A DNA stretch of 64,000 nt from Acidobacteriota bacterium (GTDB taxonomy: Bacteria; Acidobacteriota; Thermoanaerobaculia; Gp7-AA8), in contig JAJXWV010000056.1 of assembly GCA_021781455.1 (NCBI GenBank), forward strand, positions 25,893 through 89,892. The letters run 5' to 3'. The position numbers and the translations under genes are program-made. Within the stretch, counting starts at the first letter, position 1. Every line of letters begins with the position of its first letter. The notes beneath the pieces are model-generated. The model was not told where the DNA came from, ran no database searches, and saw only the letters and a program-made list of their open reading frames with translations. Shown here piece by piece: positions 38,257 to 47,736 of this stretch.

Positions 38257-39507
38257 ATGTCCAGAATCGCCCGCTGGCTCGCCGCCGCCATGGCTCCGGC
38301 TCTCGTCGGTGCCCTGGCACTGACGCACCTCACGCGTATCGAGCCGATTCCCTCGCGTCCCCCGGTCCGCCCTGCCTACCCGCTGACAAGGACGACTCCT
38401 CCGATCCCCGACCTCGACGCGCCCGAATCGTCGAGCGAGATCCCGACGCTGAGCGAGGCAGCACGGATGGAGATCGAGAAGCGGGAGCATGCTCTCGCCA
38501 ATGAGCTCTCCAAGATGTGGACGCGCAATCCCGGCGAGCTGGTGAGCGTGATCGACGACGCGGCCCGGCAGGCGCCGACCTCGCCGTCGGTGACGCTGCT
38601 TCTGGCCATCGCGCATGCGGAGACGAACGGCAAGATCCTCGATGTCTCCGAAGCGGGAGCGGTCGGTCTGGCGCAGGCGACGCCGATTGCCATCCGTCAG
38701 GAGCAGTTCGGCGGAAAGATGTTCGTCACCGCCGATTATCTGGTCGGCTCGCGTGCCTACATCTTGAAGAAGCCGCTCGGGGATGCCGACACGATCGCGT
38801 CGCTGATCGTGGCGCACGACGATGCAAAAACGAGAAAGAAGGCCAGACGCCTGCTGGCGTCGGCGATGTCCCTTCGCCGCGAAGGCGTGGACGAGCTCTA
38901 TCTGCTCGACACCTTCGCCTCGAAGCACTACGGCGAATCGATCGAGAACGCGGATGAGATCAACCGCCGCGTCCTGCGGCGCCTGAAACGCCTCCTCGAC
39001 TCGGGCAGCCGCGGCCAGATCCGCGAGTTCCGCGACCGCACCCGCCGCCAGTACCGGCAGCTCAAGCGGACCCAGGTGAGATCCTGGGCGCAGTACCAGC
39101 AGGACCTCATCGCTGAACGAGATCGCATGCTCGAAGAGCACTTCGGCGAGCCTGCCACAGCGATCAGGAAAGAGCATCCTTACGAGGCGGGCGAGTACCT
39201 CGGCGAGACTCTCGATCTCCGCTTCTCGCCCGCGAAGATGTCCGCGTTTCTCGTACGGCACCTCGAGCGCAAAGCCGAAGAAGCGCGGAATCTCGCCTCT
39301 TCGCGCCACAACGTCGAGGAGATGACGGCGGCCCTCTACAACGGCGGATCACAGAACGTGAAACGCATGTTGGCTGGTCTCATCGCGTCGTTGCCCGAAA
39401 CCGAGCGGTACATGAAGAAGGTCCCGGCCACGCGTCGGCGGCTTGATCACTCGATCGAGATCGCCGGCGCTCAGCTCAGCGGAAGCCGAGAGCATACGCT
39501 GCGGTAG
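38257..39507 (+). CDS. Lytic transglycosylase (SLT-domain) protein
   Basis: 416 aa from the ATG at 38257, 12 bp after AAGGGG; an upstream ATG at 38185 is possible but has no ribosome-binding site. N-terminal membrane anchor (IARWLAAAMAPALVGALALTHL), then an SLT-type lysozyme core with catalytic Glu in LAIAHAETNG, GAVGLAQATP, and later ALYNGGSQNVKRML. The family cleaves peptidoglycan to give 1,6-anhydromuropeptides in the periplasm. The C-terminal 150 residues are charged and helical. Codon use is normal, in contrast to the decayed stretch just upstream. Confidence 0.82.
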   Translation: MSRIARWLAAAMAPALVGALALTHLTRIEPIPSRPPVRPAYPLTRTTPPIPDLDAPESSSEIPTLSEAARMEIEKREHALANELSKMWTRNPGELVSVIDDAARQAPTSPSVTLLLAIAHAETNGKILDVSEAGAVGLAQATPIAIRQEQFGGKMFVTADYLVGSRAYILKKPLGDADTIASLIVAHDDAKTRKKARRLLASAMSLRREGVDELYLLDTFASKHYGESIENADEINRRVLRRLKRLLDSGSRGQIREFRDRTRRQYRQLKRTQVRSWAQYQQDLIAERDRMLEEHFGEPATAIRKEHPYEAGEYLGETLDLRFSPAKMSAFLVRHLERKAEEARNLASSRHNVEEMTAALYNGGSQNVKRMLAGLIASLPETERYMKKVPATRRRLDHSIEIAGAQLSGSREHTLR

Positions 39508-39682
39508 TGGGTGGCCTCGCGGTCAGGTCGAAGCGTTCACTCTTTCTTGCGACGGATCTCGCTTCGCCCCGGCATGAGCCGCGCGCATTCACGTAGGAAT
39601 GTGACGACAACTACTGCACTGCCTGCCGGCAAGTACGGCAGCGGCAGAGATCTGCCAGCACAATTCCATCATCCGGGACCCA

Positions 39683-40366
39683 ATGACCTCACGCATTCTC
39701 GTCGTCGATGATGAGCTGCTCACGCGGCGCACGCTCCAGACGATCCTGGAACGTGAGCGGTTCGCTGTCACGACGGTGGGAACAGTGTTCGAAACATTGG
39801 CTGAGGTTTCGCGACACGATTTCGACCTGATCCTGCTGGACATTCTTCTTCCGGACGGTGATGGCCTGAGCTGCTGCAGGCAGATCCGCCTCCGCCACCA
39901 GATGCCGATCATTTTTCTCAGCTCCAAGCGCGAGCTCGCGGACCGCGTGGCTGGCCTCGAGATCGGAGGCGACGACTACATCGCCAAGCCGTTCGAGCCG
40001 GCAGAAGTGGTCGCACGAGTCCGGGCACAGCTGCGACGCACTGAATTGATCCGGACGGAGCCGGGCGAAGCCATTCGAGTCGGTCAGCTTGTCGTCGACG
40101 CCGGACTGCAGGACGCAATCATCGAGGGCACGCCGGCGGGACTGACTCAGAAGGAGTACAGGCTCATCCATCTCCTGGCGACGAGGGCGGGACGGGCGGT
40201 CAGCAGGGAGTACCTGATCGACCAGATCTGGTCCGCAGACGAACTGGCTTCCGACAAGAACGTGGCCGTCTACATACGACGGATCCGGCAGAAAATCGAG
40301 CGAGACCCGAATGAGCCGCAAATCCTTCTTACGGTCCGCGGGTTCGGGTACAAGATCCAACCGTAG
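39683..40366 (+). CDS. OmpR/PhoB-family response regulator
   Basis: 227 aa. Receiver with acid pair Asp9/Asp10, phospho-acceptor Asp53 (LILLDILLPDGDG), and Lys in YIAKPFEP; then a winged-helix Trans_reg_C domain: GLTQKEYRLIHLLATRAGRAVSREYLIDQIWSADELASDKNVAVYIRRIRQKIE. No kinase is adjacent; the next gene (35 bp) is a stand-alone Hpt protein, pointing to a phosphorelay. Confidence 0.92.
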   Translation: MTSRILVVDDELLTRRTLQTILERERFAVTTVGTVFETLAEVSRHDFDLILLDILLPDGDGLSCCRQIRLRHQMPIIFLSSKRELADRVAGLEIGGDDYIAKPFEPAEVVARVRAQLRRTELIRTEPGEAIRVGQLVVDAGLQDAIIEGTPAGLTQKEYRLIHLLATRAGRAVSREYLIDQIWSADELASDKNVAVYIRRIRQKIERDPNEPQILLTVRGFGYKIQP

Positions 40367-40400
40367 AGCTTCACCCCGTAAGCGCAAAGGTGGAGGCAGT

Positions 40401-40724
40401 ATGACTTCGGTCGAACATCAGCTGGACACGTTGCGAAGCCAGTTCACCGAGCACTCGGAACGGCGCATCGCCGAAATGCGGCAGCTGCTCACCGAGCTGC
40501 AGACCGACCCCGCAAACAGCGGCGCGCTGCACAAGCTCCGCGTGCACTTCCATTCTTTCGCGGGCCTGGGCACCACATACGGTCACCCCAAAATCACTGC
40601 TCTCGGCGATCGCGGTGAGGATCGGACGCTGGAGCTGCTCCGCAAGGAACGCCGCCCGACCAGGAACGATCTGGCTGCGTGGGCAGAGATCGTCGATGCG
40701 CTGAGCGCCGATCTGGAGTCGTAG
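40401..40724 (+). CDS. Hpt-domain phosphotransfer protein
   Basis: 107 aa from the ATG at 40401, preceded by GGAGG. Four-helix Hpt fold with phospho-acceptor His51 in LRVHFHSFAGLGTTYGHPKITALGDRGE, matching the H-x-FAGxGxxxG signature. Stand-alone Hpt proteins shuttle phosphoryl groups between hybrid kinases and regulators. It follows the OmpR-type regulator closely and probably phosphorylates it; the kinase must be elsewhere. Confidence 0.82.
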   Translation: MTSVEHQLDTLRSQFTEHSERRIAEMRQLLTELQTDPANSGALHKLRVHFHSFAGLGTTYGHPKITALGDRGEDRTLELLRKERRPTRNDLAAWAEIVDALSADLES

Positions 40725-40739
40725 TCCGCCTCCCCGTGT

Positions 40740-40763
40740 GGGACAGGCTTTCCAGCCTGTCCC
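40740..40763. terminator. Hairpin between Hpt and permease genes
   Basis: Perfect stem GGGACAGGCT / AGCCTGTCCC with TTCC loop, lying between the convergent Hpt and permease genes. No U-run follows, so it may be a palindromic repeat rather than a true terminator. Confidence 0.5.
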
Positions 40764-40780
40764 TGGAAGGGGGGGGTCGC

Positions 40781-42346
40781 CTACTTCTTCCGATCGCGCA
40801 GGTCCGACTGGGGCAGCTGCTGTTCGGGATTGAACCCCGGAGTCCCGCCGCCGGCCGGCGCGTGGCGCAGACGGCTGTGGTGATATCCGTAGAACATGTA
40901 CACCATGAGCCCGACCGCCAGCCAGCCCACGAAGCGCATCCACGATGTCGGTGGCAGGTAGATCGCCAGCCCGAGGCACGAAAGGACGCCGAGGCTTGGA
41001 AGGAGGAACGCGCCGCCGGGAACACGGAACGAGCGCTCGCGGTCCGGGTCCTTCACCCGCAGGATCATGATGCCGATGCAGACCAGGATGAACGCGAACA
41101 GGGTTCCGATGTTCGTCAGGTCGACCATCTCGTCGAGAGAGGTGAACATCGCCGTCACGCCGACGAGAACGCCGGTGAAGATCGTCGCCACGTGCGGCGT
41201 CTTGAAACGGGGATGGACCTTCGAGAACCACGGCGGCAGCAGGCCGTCGCGCGACATGGCGAAGAAAATGCGCGGCTGTCCCAGCTGGAACACGAGCAGC
41301 ACCGCCGTGTGCGCCACGACGGATCCGAACGCCACCACCCCCACCATCCACACCGGCATCGAAACGTACTTCATGGCCAGCGTCAGCGGCTCCGCCTGTT
41401 CGCTGGCCAGCGTCTTCACCAGTGCGTGATAGGGAATCATCCCAGTGAAGACGGCTGCGATGAGCGCGTAGATGATGGTGCAGATGATCAGCGACCCGAT
41501 GATGCCGATGGGCATGTCGCGCTTCGGATTGCGCGCTTCCTCCGCCGTCGTGGAAACGGCGTCGAAACCGATGTACGCGAAGAAGACGATTGCCGCTCCG
41601 GTGAAGATTCCGGGAGCACCGTTCGGCGCGAACGGGTGCCAGTGCTCAGGCTTCACGAACTTGAAGCTGACGAAAACGAAAAAGCTGAGGACCACCAGCT
41701 TGATCGCCACCATGTAGAAGTTGAAGCTGGCCGACTCGCGGATGCCCCACACCAGCACCATCGTGATCGCCGCGACGATCGAGAAGGCCACCAGGTTGAA
41801 CACGATCGGGATACCGAACAGGTGCGGCGCGGCGGCCACCAGGTGCGGCATCTTCGTGACGGCGGTGTGATAGTCGATGACCAGCCAGGGCGGCAGATGG
41901 ATGCCCAGGCCCTCGAGAAGGGTGTTGAAGTAGTTTGCCCAGGAGATGGCCACCGCCACGTTGCCGATGGCGTACTCGAGCATCAGGTCCCAGCCGATGA
42001 TCCAGGCCACGAGCTCGCCCAGCGTCGCGTACGAGTACGTGTAGGCCGAGCCGGCCACTGGAACCATCGACGCGAATTCCGCATAGCAGAGCGCGCTGAA
42101 TCCGCAGACGATCGCGGTGAGGACGAACGAGACCATGAGCGCCGGACCGGCGCCGGGCCGCGAAGCGTCGCCGGCCGCCGCCGTGCCGATCGTCGCGAAA
42201 ATGCCCGCTCCGATGATTGCGCCGATACCCAGCGCGATCAGGTTCCAAGGGCCGAGCACTTTCTTGAGCTGGTGCCCTTCTTCGTGTGTCTCGGCGAGGA
42301 GATCGTCGAGCGATTTCGTGCGGAAGAGTTGGCCGAACGCTGACAT
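40781..42346 (-). CDS. APC-family amino acid permease (cationic amino acid transporter type)
   Basis: 521 aa with 12 or more membrane helices. N-terminal LGPWNLIALGIGAIIGAGIFATIGTAA is the substrate/ion-binding helix-1 signature of APC transporters; then GFSALCYAEFASMVPVAGSAYTYSYATLGE. The length and the KKVLGPWNL start resemble the YfnA/CAT group of broad or cationic amino acid importers. Oriented away from the glutamate dehydrogenase gene with a 647-bp gap; both concern amino acid use, but linkage is inference. Confidence 0.88.
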   Translation of the reverse strand: MSAFGQLFRTKSLDDLLAETHEEGHQLKKVLGPWNLIALGIGAIIGAGIFATIGTAAAGDASRPGAGPALMVSFVLTAIVCGFSALCYAEFASMVPVAGSAYTYSYATLGELVAWIIGWDLMLEYAIGNVAVAISWANYFNTLLEGLGIHLPPWLVIDYHTAVTKMPHLVAAAPHLFGIPIVFNLVAFSIVAAITMVLVWGIRESASFNFYMVAIKLVVLSFFVFVSFKFVKPEHWHPFAPNGAPGIFTGAAIVFFAYIGFDAVSTTAEEARNPKRDMPIGIIGSLIICTIIYALIAAVFTGMIPYHALVKTLASEQAEPLTLAMKYVSMPVWMVGVVAFGSVVAHTAVLLVFQLGQPRIFFAMSRDGLLPPWFSKVHPRFKTPHVATIFTGVLVGVTAMFTSLDEMVDLTNIGTLFAFILVCIGIMILRVKDPDRERSFRVPGGAFLLPSLGVLSCLGLAIYLPPTSWMRFVGWLAVGLMVYMFYGYHHSRLRHAPAGGGTPGFNPEQQLPQSDLRDRKK

Positions 42347-42993
42347 GTCCGCGCATGATGCGGGCGCCGCGGCGGGTGGTCAAGTGCTGACGACGGTCAC
42401 GAGGGAGGTTGCGAGATTACGCGGTTACGCGGTTACGCGGTGTTGGGCTGCCGAGCCAGCGACCAACCTCGTGACGCTGCAACCCCGCAGTGACGCTGCA
42501 ACCCCGCAACCTCGCAACCGCTTTCTCGGCTCCACGGTCATGTTTCATGGTGAGACATGTCACCGAACCTGCAAAAGGGCGGCGTATTGTGCCAGCGACC
42601 ATCACGAGCCTGAGGTCACGATTGGCAGATCGGATCCATCGGGTACGTCGTGGATTCCGTTCTCGAGCGATGCGACCTGAGCTCCCAGCCAGCCGCAAAC
42701 ATCGCGAGGCGCGCCACCTCTACAGGTTCCTCGATTCGTGTACGTGCTCCCTCCACGCGCTTCCGGATCTGGTGGTTGCACCCACTGAAGCCAGCCACCA
42801 CAATCTCCCGTGCGTCACGATGCTTCAGATCGTAGAAGCCGCCGGCATGCTGCCTTGCGCCCCTGACTTCCGAATCCTGACCGCCTCGAGCACGCAGCAC
42901 GTCCTTCGGACCCAAACCTTCGCGACCCGCAAGGGCGGATCGTCTGATCCTACGCTCAATTCCAAACGCCACTAAGTCAGAGGAGGATGGTTT
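42347..42993. other. 647-bp intergenic stretch with short tandem repeats
   Basis: No gene seen. At 42405-42440 GGTTACGC-type units repeat, and at 42471-42521 GTGACGCTGCAACCCCGCA is duplicated followed by CCTCGCAACC; the parts are partly complementary to one another. A perfect GTGA-GACATG-TCAC dyad is at 42550-42563, 204 bp upstream of the permease start and 430 bp upstream of glutamate dehydrogenase. The rest looks non-coding. Open frames here have no ribosome-binding site or family resemblance. Confidence 0.5.
42550..42563. promoter_or_regulatory. Perfect CRP/FNR-type dyad upstream of permease and GDH
   Basis: GTGA GACATG TCAC, a perfect match to the dyad inferred for the 24.6-36.6 kb regulon. 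The distance to both flanking genes (204 and 430 bp) is larger than in the regulon, so function is less certain. Confidence 0.4.
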
Positions 42994-44397
42994 ATGGGTA
43001 CCTATGTCGAGGACGATGTCTCCGCAAAGACGAAGATGTCGCCGTACGTCGAAGATTTCATGGCCGAACTGAAGGCCAAGAATCCCGCCGAGCCGGAATT
43101 CCATCAGGCGGTGTTTGAAGTAGCGGAGTCGGTCAGCATCGTTCTAGACCGGCACCCCGAGTACCGCGCTGCTCGCATTCTCGAGCGGATGGTCGAGCCG
43201 GAACGGACCATCATTTTCCGCGTGCCGTGGGTCGATGACCGCGGCGAGGTCCGCGTCAACCGCGGCTTCCGCATCGAGATGAACAGCGCCATCGGCCCGT
43301 ACAAGGGCGGTCTGCGCCTCCATCCGTCAGTCAACCTCGGGATCCTGAAGTTCCTCGCGTTCGAGCAGGTCTTCAAGAACTCGCTCACCACGCTGCCGAT
43401 GGGCGGCGGCAAGGGCGGATCCGATTTCGATCCGAAGGGGAAGAGCAACAACGAGATCATGCGCTTCTGCCATGCCTTCATGAGCGAGCTGTTCCGCCAC
43501 ATCGGCCCGGACACCGACGTGCCGGCCGGCGACATCGGAGTGGGCGGTCGCGAGATCGGCTACCTGTTCGGCATGTACAAGAAACTCCGCAACGAGTTCA
43601 CCGGCGTGCTGACAGGCAAAGGTCTGAACTGGGGCGGATCGCTCGTGCGTCCGGAAGCGACCGGCTACGGCTCGGTCTATTTCGCGGCGGAGATGCTGTC
43701 GACGCGCAACCAGACCCTGCAGGGAAAGACCTGCCTCGTCTCGGGCAGCGGCAACGTCGCGCAGTACACCGTCGAGAAGATCCTGCAGCTGGGCGGCAAG
43801 GTCGTCACGCTGTCGGATTCGAACGGCTACATCTACGACGAGCAGGGCATCGATCAGAAGAAGCTGGCCTTCATCATGGACCTCAAGAACGTCCGCCGCG
43901 GGCGCATCGCCGAGTACGCGGACAAGTTCAAGGGCGCGGTCTTTACGCCGACCAAGGCAGGGATGGACTTCAACCCGCTGTGGGACCACAAGGCCGATTG
44001 CGCGTTCCCGAGCGCGACGCAGAACGAGATCAACGCCAAGGACGCCGCGAATCTGCTGAAGAACGGCGTATTCGTCGTCTCCGAAGGCTCGAACATGCCG
44101 ACCACCATCGGCGGCGTGTCGCTGTTCCTCGAGAAGGGCATCCTCTACGGTCCGGGCAAGGCCGCCAATGCCGGCGGCGTGGCCACATCGGGCCTGGAGA
44201 TGTCGCAGAACAGCCAGCGCCTGTCGTGGAGCCGCGAAGAAGTCGATCAGAAGCTGCACGGAATCATGAAGCGTATCCACGCCACCTGCGTGGAGATGTC
44301 GGCGCGCTTCGGCACGCCCGGCAACTACGTGAATGGTGCCAACATCGGCGGCTTCCTCAAGGTGGCCGACGCGATGATGGATCAGGGAGTGGTCTGA
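42994..44397 (+). CDS. gdhA: Glutamate dehydrogenase, hexameric NADP type
   Basis: 467 aa. It interconverts 2-oxoglutarate plus ammonia with glutamate. Family motifs intact: RGFRIEMNSAIGPYKGGLRLHPSVNLGILKFLAFEQVFKNSLTTLPMGGGKGGSDFDPKGKSNNEI, with the catalytic Lys in PMGGGKGG and Asp in VPAGDIGVGGREIGYL; the nucleotide-binding GSGNVAQYTVEKILQLGGKVV; and C-terminal ANIGGFLKVADAM. A short N-terminal extension of about 15 residues. GGAGG ribosome-binding site seven bases before the ATG. Confidence 0.96.
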   Translation: MGTYVEDDVSAKTKMSPYVEDFMAELKAKNPAEPEFHQAVFEVAESVSIVLDRHPEYRAARILERMVEPERTIIFRVPWVDDRGEVRVNRGFRIEMNSAIGPYKGGLRLHPSVNLGILKFLAFEQVFKNSLTTLPMGGGKGGSDFDPKGKSNNEIMRFCHAFMSELFRHIGPDTDVPAGDIGVGGREIGYLFGMYKKLRNEFTGVLTGKGLNWGGSLVRPEATGYGSVYFAAEMLSTRNQTLQGKTCLVSGSGNVAQYTVEKILQLGGKVVTLSDSNGYIYDEQGIDQKKLAFIMDLKNVRRGRIAEYADKFKGAVFTPTKAGMDFNPLWDHKADCAFPSATQNEINAKDAANLLKNGVFVVSEGSNMPTTIGGVSLFLEKGILYGPGKAANAGGVATSGLEMSQNSQRLSWSREEVDQKLHGIMKRIHATCVEMSARFGTPGNYVNGANIGGFLKVADAMMDQGVV

Positions 44398-44419
44398 TCT
44401 GGAATTGAAGTGATCACGG

Positions 44420-44455
44420 AAAAGGGCGGACCGCAAAGTCCGCCCTTTTCTTCTC
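44420..44455 (+). terminator. Terminator after glutamate dehydrogenase
   Basis: Stem AAAAGGGCGGA / TCCGCCCTTTT with loop CCGCAAAG, followed by CTTCTC, 20 bp past the stop. Confidence 0.85.
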
Positions 44456-44485
44456 GGCGTCACTCTGACCCGGCGGAGCAGGTGA

Positions 44486-44635
44486 CCCCGTCATCCTGAT
44501 CCTGAGCCGGCGGAACCGCGGGGGTGGTGGGTGGCGGGAGCGGTGAAGCGCGGCGAAGGATCTCTTGCCGGGACGATCAGCAGGTTAGAGACCCAACCGG
44601 CTTCCCCGCGGCTCCGCCGGCTCAGAGTGACGGGG
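44486..44635. mobile_element. MITE-like palindromic element, copy A
   Basis: 150-bp element with inverted ends: CCCCGTCA...CTGAGCCGGCGGA at the left and TCCGCCGGCTCAGAGTGACGGGG at the right. The internal segment GCGCGGCGAAGGATCTCTT and GGACGATCAG is also found, in reverse orientation, in copy B at 48772-48940. A further end fragment lies just left (44460-44485). No coding capacity. It lies upstream of the PPDK_N gene and may supply part of its leader. Confidence 0.7.
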
Positions 44636-44691
44636 CGAATGATGCGGCGAGCTCGAACGGGGTTACCGTTACACCCGCGAAGGTCCCAATC

Positions 44692-47673
44692 GTGAGCGAC
44701 GACATCTTCGAAGCTGCCCGGCCCGGCCAGGGGTTCACCACCGGTCTGCACGGTTTCCAGCAGCTCGAACGGCATCACATCCGCGACATCCTCCTGGTGT
44801 CGAGCCTGTTCGATTTCTATCTCTTCGAGGAGGAGGGCCTCCTCTACGAGCAGATCCAGAGCGAGTATCACGGGCTGCAGCTCTCGCATTCGCCCGAATT
44901 CACGCGCGTCTCGAGTGCCGCCGAGGCACTGACGCGGCTTCAGCACGGCGGGCACTTCGACCTGATCGTCACCACCCTGCACATCGAGGACAGCACCCCT
45001 TCGCGGCTGGCACGCACCATCCGCGAGAGCGGCATCAGCACGCCCATCGTCCTCCTGGCGTACGACAGTCGAGAGCTCAACGAGCTGGTGATGCACCAGG
45101 GGACGACCGAATTCGACCGGGTCTTCGTCTGGCAGGGCGACTTCCGGCTCCTCATCGCCATCATCAAGAACCTCGAGGACGAGCTCAACGCCGCCGAAGA
45201 CACGAGCCGCTTCGGCGTGCAGTGCATTCTCCTGATCGAAGACAGCATCCGCTACGCCTCCTACTTCCTGCCGCTGCTGTACTCGGAGGTGATGAACCAC
45301 TCCCGGCGCCTGATCGCCGAGGGAGTGAATTCCGCGCACCGTTCGCTGCGCATGCGCGCCCGGCCGAAGATCCTCCTCTGCTCGACCTGGGAAGAGGCGC
45401 TGGCCAGCATCGAGAAGTACGAGGAGCACCTGATCGGCGTGATCTCCGACGTCGGCTTCCCGCGTGCCGGCCAGCTGGACCGGCGTGCCGGGCTCGATCT
45501 CGCCAAACGAGTCAAGTCGCGCTTCTTCGACATCCCCGTCCTGCTCCAGTCGACCAATCCCGGTTTCGAGCGCGAGGCGTGGGACACGGGCGCGCTTTTC
45601 GTGGCCAAGAACTCGCCGAGTCTCGTCGAGGACTTCCGGACGATCCTTCGCGACTATTTCGGTTTTGGTGATTTCGTCTTCCGCACCTCGGACGGCCACG
45701 AGGTGGGGCGGGCCACGGACCTGCGGACGCTCGAGCAGCAGCTGGCGGTGGTGCCGGACGACAGCGTGCTGTACCACGCCTCCCGGAACGACTTCTCGAA
45801 CTGGCTGAAGGCGCGCACGGAGTTCGACCTCGCCTTCCGTCTCCGCCCGCGCAAGGTCTCCGACTATCGCTCCACGGCCGACCTGCGCGCGGATCTGATC
45901 CGGCAGCTGCACGAGCATCGCTCATCGCGTCAACGCGGGCTGCTGAGCGAGTTCTCGAAGGATTCCTACGATCCCGCCATCTCGTTTGCCCGCACCGGCG
46001 GCGGATCCGTCGGCGGAAAAGCGAGAGGCCTGGCTTTCATCAACTCGCTGCTCTCCGCCTACAACGTGCGCAACCGCTTCGAAGGAATCGAGATCGAAGT
46101 GCCGCCGGCCGTCGTGATCGCGACCGATGTCTTCGACCGCTTTCTGGAGGGCAACAACCTGCAGTCGCTCGCGCTCGGCCGTGCCCCGGACGAGGAGATT
46201 CACCGGCGCTTCGTCGCTGCCGAACGATTCCCCGAAGAGACGGCCGTCGATCTCGCCGCGTTCCTCAGCGTCAGCCGTCGTCCGCTGGCAGTGCGGTCAT
46301 CGAGCCTGCTCGAAGATTCGCAATTCCATCCGTTCGCCGGCGTCTACCAGACGTTCATGATCCCGAACAGCCACCCCGATCCGAACGTCCGGCTTCAGGA
46401 GCTGCTCCACGCGGTGAAGCGCGTCTACGCCTCGACCTTCTTCCACGGGGCGCGGGAGTATCTGAAAGTCACCTCGCTGCGCTTCGAGGACGAGAAGATG
46501 GCGGTGATCATCCAGGAGATGGTCGGCGCCAGCCATGGCCAACGCTTCTACCCCGAGATCTCCGGCGTGGCGCGCTCGTACAACTTCTACCCCACCGGAC
46601 CGCAGAAGCCCGAGGACGGCATCGTGGCGCTCGCCCTGGGCCTCGGCAAGACCATTGTCGAGGGCGGAATCACGGTCCGTTTCTGCCCGAAGTACCCCGA
46701 CCATCTCCAGCAGTTCTTCTCCACACGCGAAGCGCGGCGGAACAATCAGCGCGATTTCTATTCGCTGGAAATGGCGGACCGGGTCATCGATCTCCAGTCC
46801 ATCATCGACGAGCGTGTCATCGCCCATCCGCTGACACAGGCCGAAGAGGACGGAACGCTGTCGGCGATCGCCTCGACATACTCCGCGGAGAACGACGCGC
46901 TTTACGAAGGAGTCTCGCGTCCCGGCGCAAGGATCCTGACGTTCGCGCCGATCCTGCGGAACCGCAGCGTTCCATTGCCGCAGTCGCTCGACTTCCTGGC
47001 CGGCCTTGGGACGTGGGGATTCGGGACGCCGGTGGAGATCGAGTTCGCGGTCAACCTCTCTGTGCCGCAGGGGAAGCCGGTCAAGCTCGGCGTTCTGCAG
47101 ATGCGCCCGCTGCTCCTGAGCCGCGAGACGGAAGACCTGCGCATCGACGAGATCCCGCCGGGAGGGCTGATCTGCCAGAGCGATCAGGTGCTCGGCCACG
47201 GCGCGATTCGCGACCTGCGGGACATCGTGGTCGTCGACGCGGCGACATTCGACCGGACCAGGAGCTACGAAATCGCCTGCGAAGTGGCGAAGATCAACGA
47301 GCGCCTCGTCGACGAGCGGCGCGGATACCTCCTGATCGGTCCGGGACGGTGGGGAACGCTCGACCCGCTCCTCGGCGTGCCGGTGAAGTGGGACCAGATC
47401 TGCGGCGCAAAGGCCATCGTGGAGGCCAGCTTCCGCGACATCGCCGTCGACCCGTCGCAGGGCTCGCATTTCTTCCAGAACCTGACTGCGTTCCAGGTCG
47501 GCTACTTCTCGGTCGGACCGCGGCTGCGGAACAGCTTCGTCGACTGGGAATGGCTGGCGAAGCAGGAACCCGTCGAACGGCAGCCGTTCGTGCGGCACGT
47601 AAGGCTGGAGAAGGAAATCGTCGTGAAGATGAACGGGCGGGATCGAAAGGGCGTGATTCTGAAGCCGGAGTAA
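44692..47673 (+). CDS. PPDK_N-domain protein with two receiver-like domains (paralogue 1)
   Basis: 993 aa from GTG at 44692 (GAAGG upstream); the frame upstream runs through the MITE-like element. Residues about 25-165 form a receiver-like domain whose acceptor position is Thr (FDLIVTTLHIED), so it is probably inactive. Residues about 175-330 form a second, intact receiver (LLIEDS, VISDVGF, LLQSTN, FVAKN). The rest is a PEP-synthase-type ATP-binding domain (VGGKARGLAF; RSSSLLEDSQFHPFAGVYQT; GKTIVEGG; LQMRPLL) followed by a C-terminal module with LLIGPGRWGTLDPLLGV and DPSQGSHFFQNL. There is no phosphohistidine or PEP-binding domain. Catalytic role unknown. Confidence 0.85.
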   Translation: MSDDIFEAARPGQGFTTGLHGFQQLERHHIRDILLVSSLFDFYLFEEEGLLYEQIQSEYHGLQLSHSPEFTRVSSAAEALTRLQHGGHFDLIVTTLHIEDSTPSRLARTIRESGISTPIVLLAYDSRELNELVMHQGTTEFDRVFVWQGDFRLLIAIIKNLEDELNAAEDTSRFGVQCILLIEDSIRYASYFLPLLYSEVMNHSRRLIAEGVNSAHRSLRMRARPKILLCSTWEEALASIEKYEEHLIGVISDVGFPRAGQLDRRAGLDLAKRVKSRFFDIPVLLQSTNPGFEREAWDTGALFVAKNSPSLVEDFRTILRDYFGFGDFVFRTSDGHEVGRATDLRTLEQQLAVVPDDSVLYHASRNDFSNWLKARTEFDLAFRLRPRKVSDYRSTADLRADLIRQLHEHRSSRQRGLLSEFSKDSYDPAISFARTGGGSVGGKARGLAFINSLLSAYNVRNRFEGIEIEVPPAVVIATDVFDRFLEGNNLQSLALGRAPDEEIHRRFVAAERFPEETAVDLAAFLSVSRRPLAVRSSSLLEDSQFHPFAGVYQTFMIPNSHPDPNVRLQELLHAVKRVYASTFFHGAREYLKVTSLRFEDEKMAVIIQEMVGASHGQRFYPEISGVARSYNFYPTGPQKPEDGIVALALGLGKTIVEGGITVRFCPKYPDHLQQFFSTREARRNNQRDFYSLEMADRVIDLQSIIDERVIAHPLTQAEEDGTLSAIASTYSAENDALYEGVSRPGARILTFAPILRNRSVPLPQSLDFLAGLGTWGFGTPVEIEFAVNLSVPQGKPVKLGVLQMRPLLLSRETEDLRIDEIPPGGLICQSDQVLGHGAIRDLRDIVVVDAATFDRTRSYEIACEVAKINERLVDERRGYLLIGPGRWGTLDPLLGVPVKWDQICGAKAIVEASFRDIAVDPSQGSHFFQNLTAFQVGYFSVGPRLRNSFVDWEWLAKQEPVERQPFVRHVRLEKEIVVKMNGRDRKGVILKPE

Positions 47674-47736
47674 CGATCGTGGCTCGCTCACTTCTCGATA
47701 GAACTCTCAGTTTTGATGCGGAGTTTCCGGTTTGTT

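Noticed and set aside
40679..42343. 554-codon plus-strand frame
   Set aside because: Antisense to the amino acid permease, whose membrane helices and signature are clear.
42405..42521. CRISPR or origin-like iterons
   Set aside because: Only two or three irregular short repeats, no DnaA boxes or replication gene nearby.
42490..42975. Possible 161-aa gene before glutamate dehydrogenase
   Set aside because: No ribosome-binding site, low-complexity charged composition, overlaps tandem repeats.
44524..44691. Upstream extension of the PPDK_N/receiver protein
   Set aside because: These codons lie within the MITE-like element and lack a ribosome-binding site; the GTG at 44692 has one and starts the recognisable protein.
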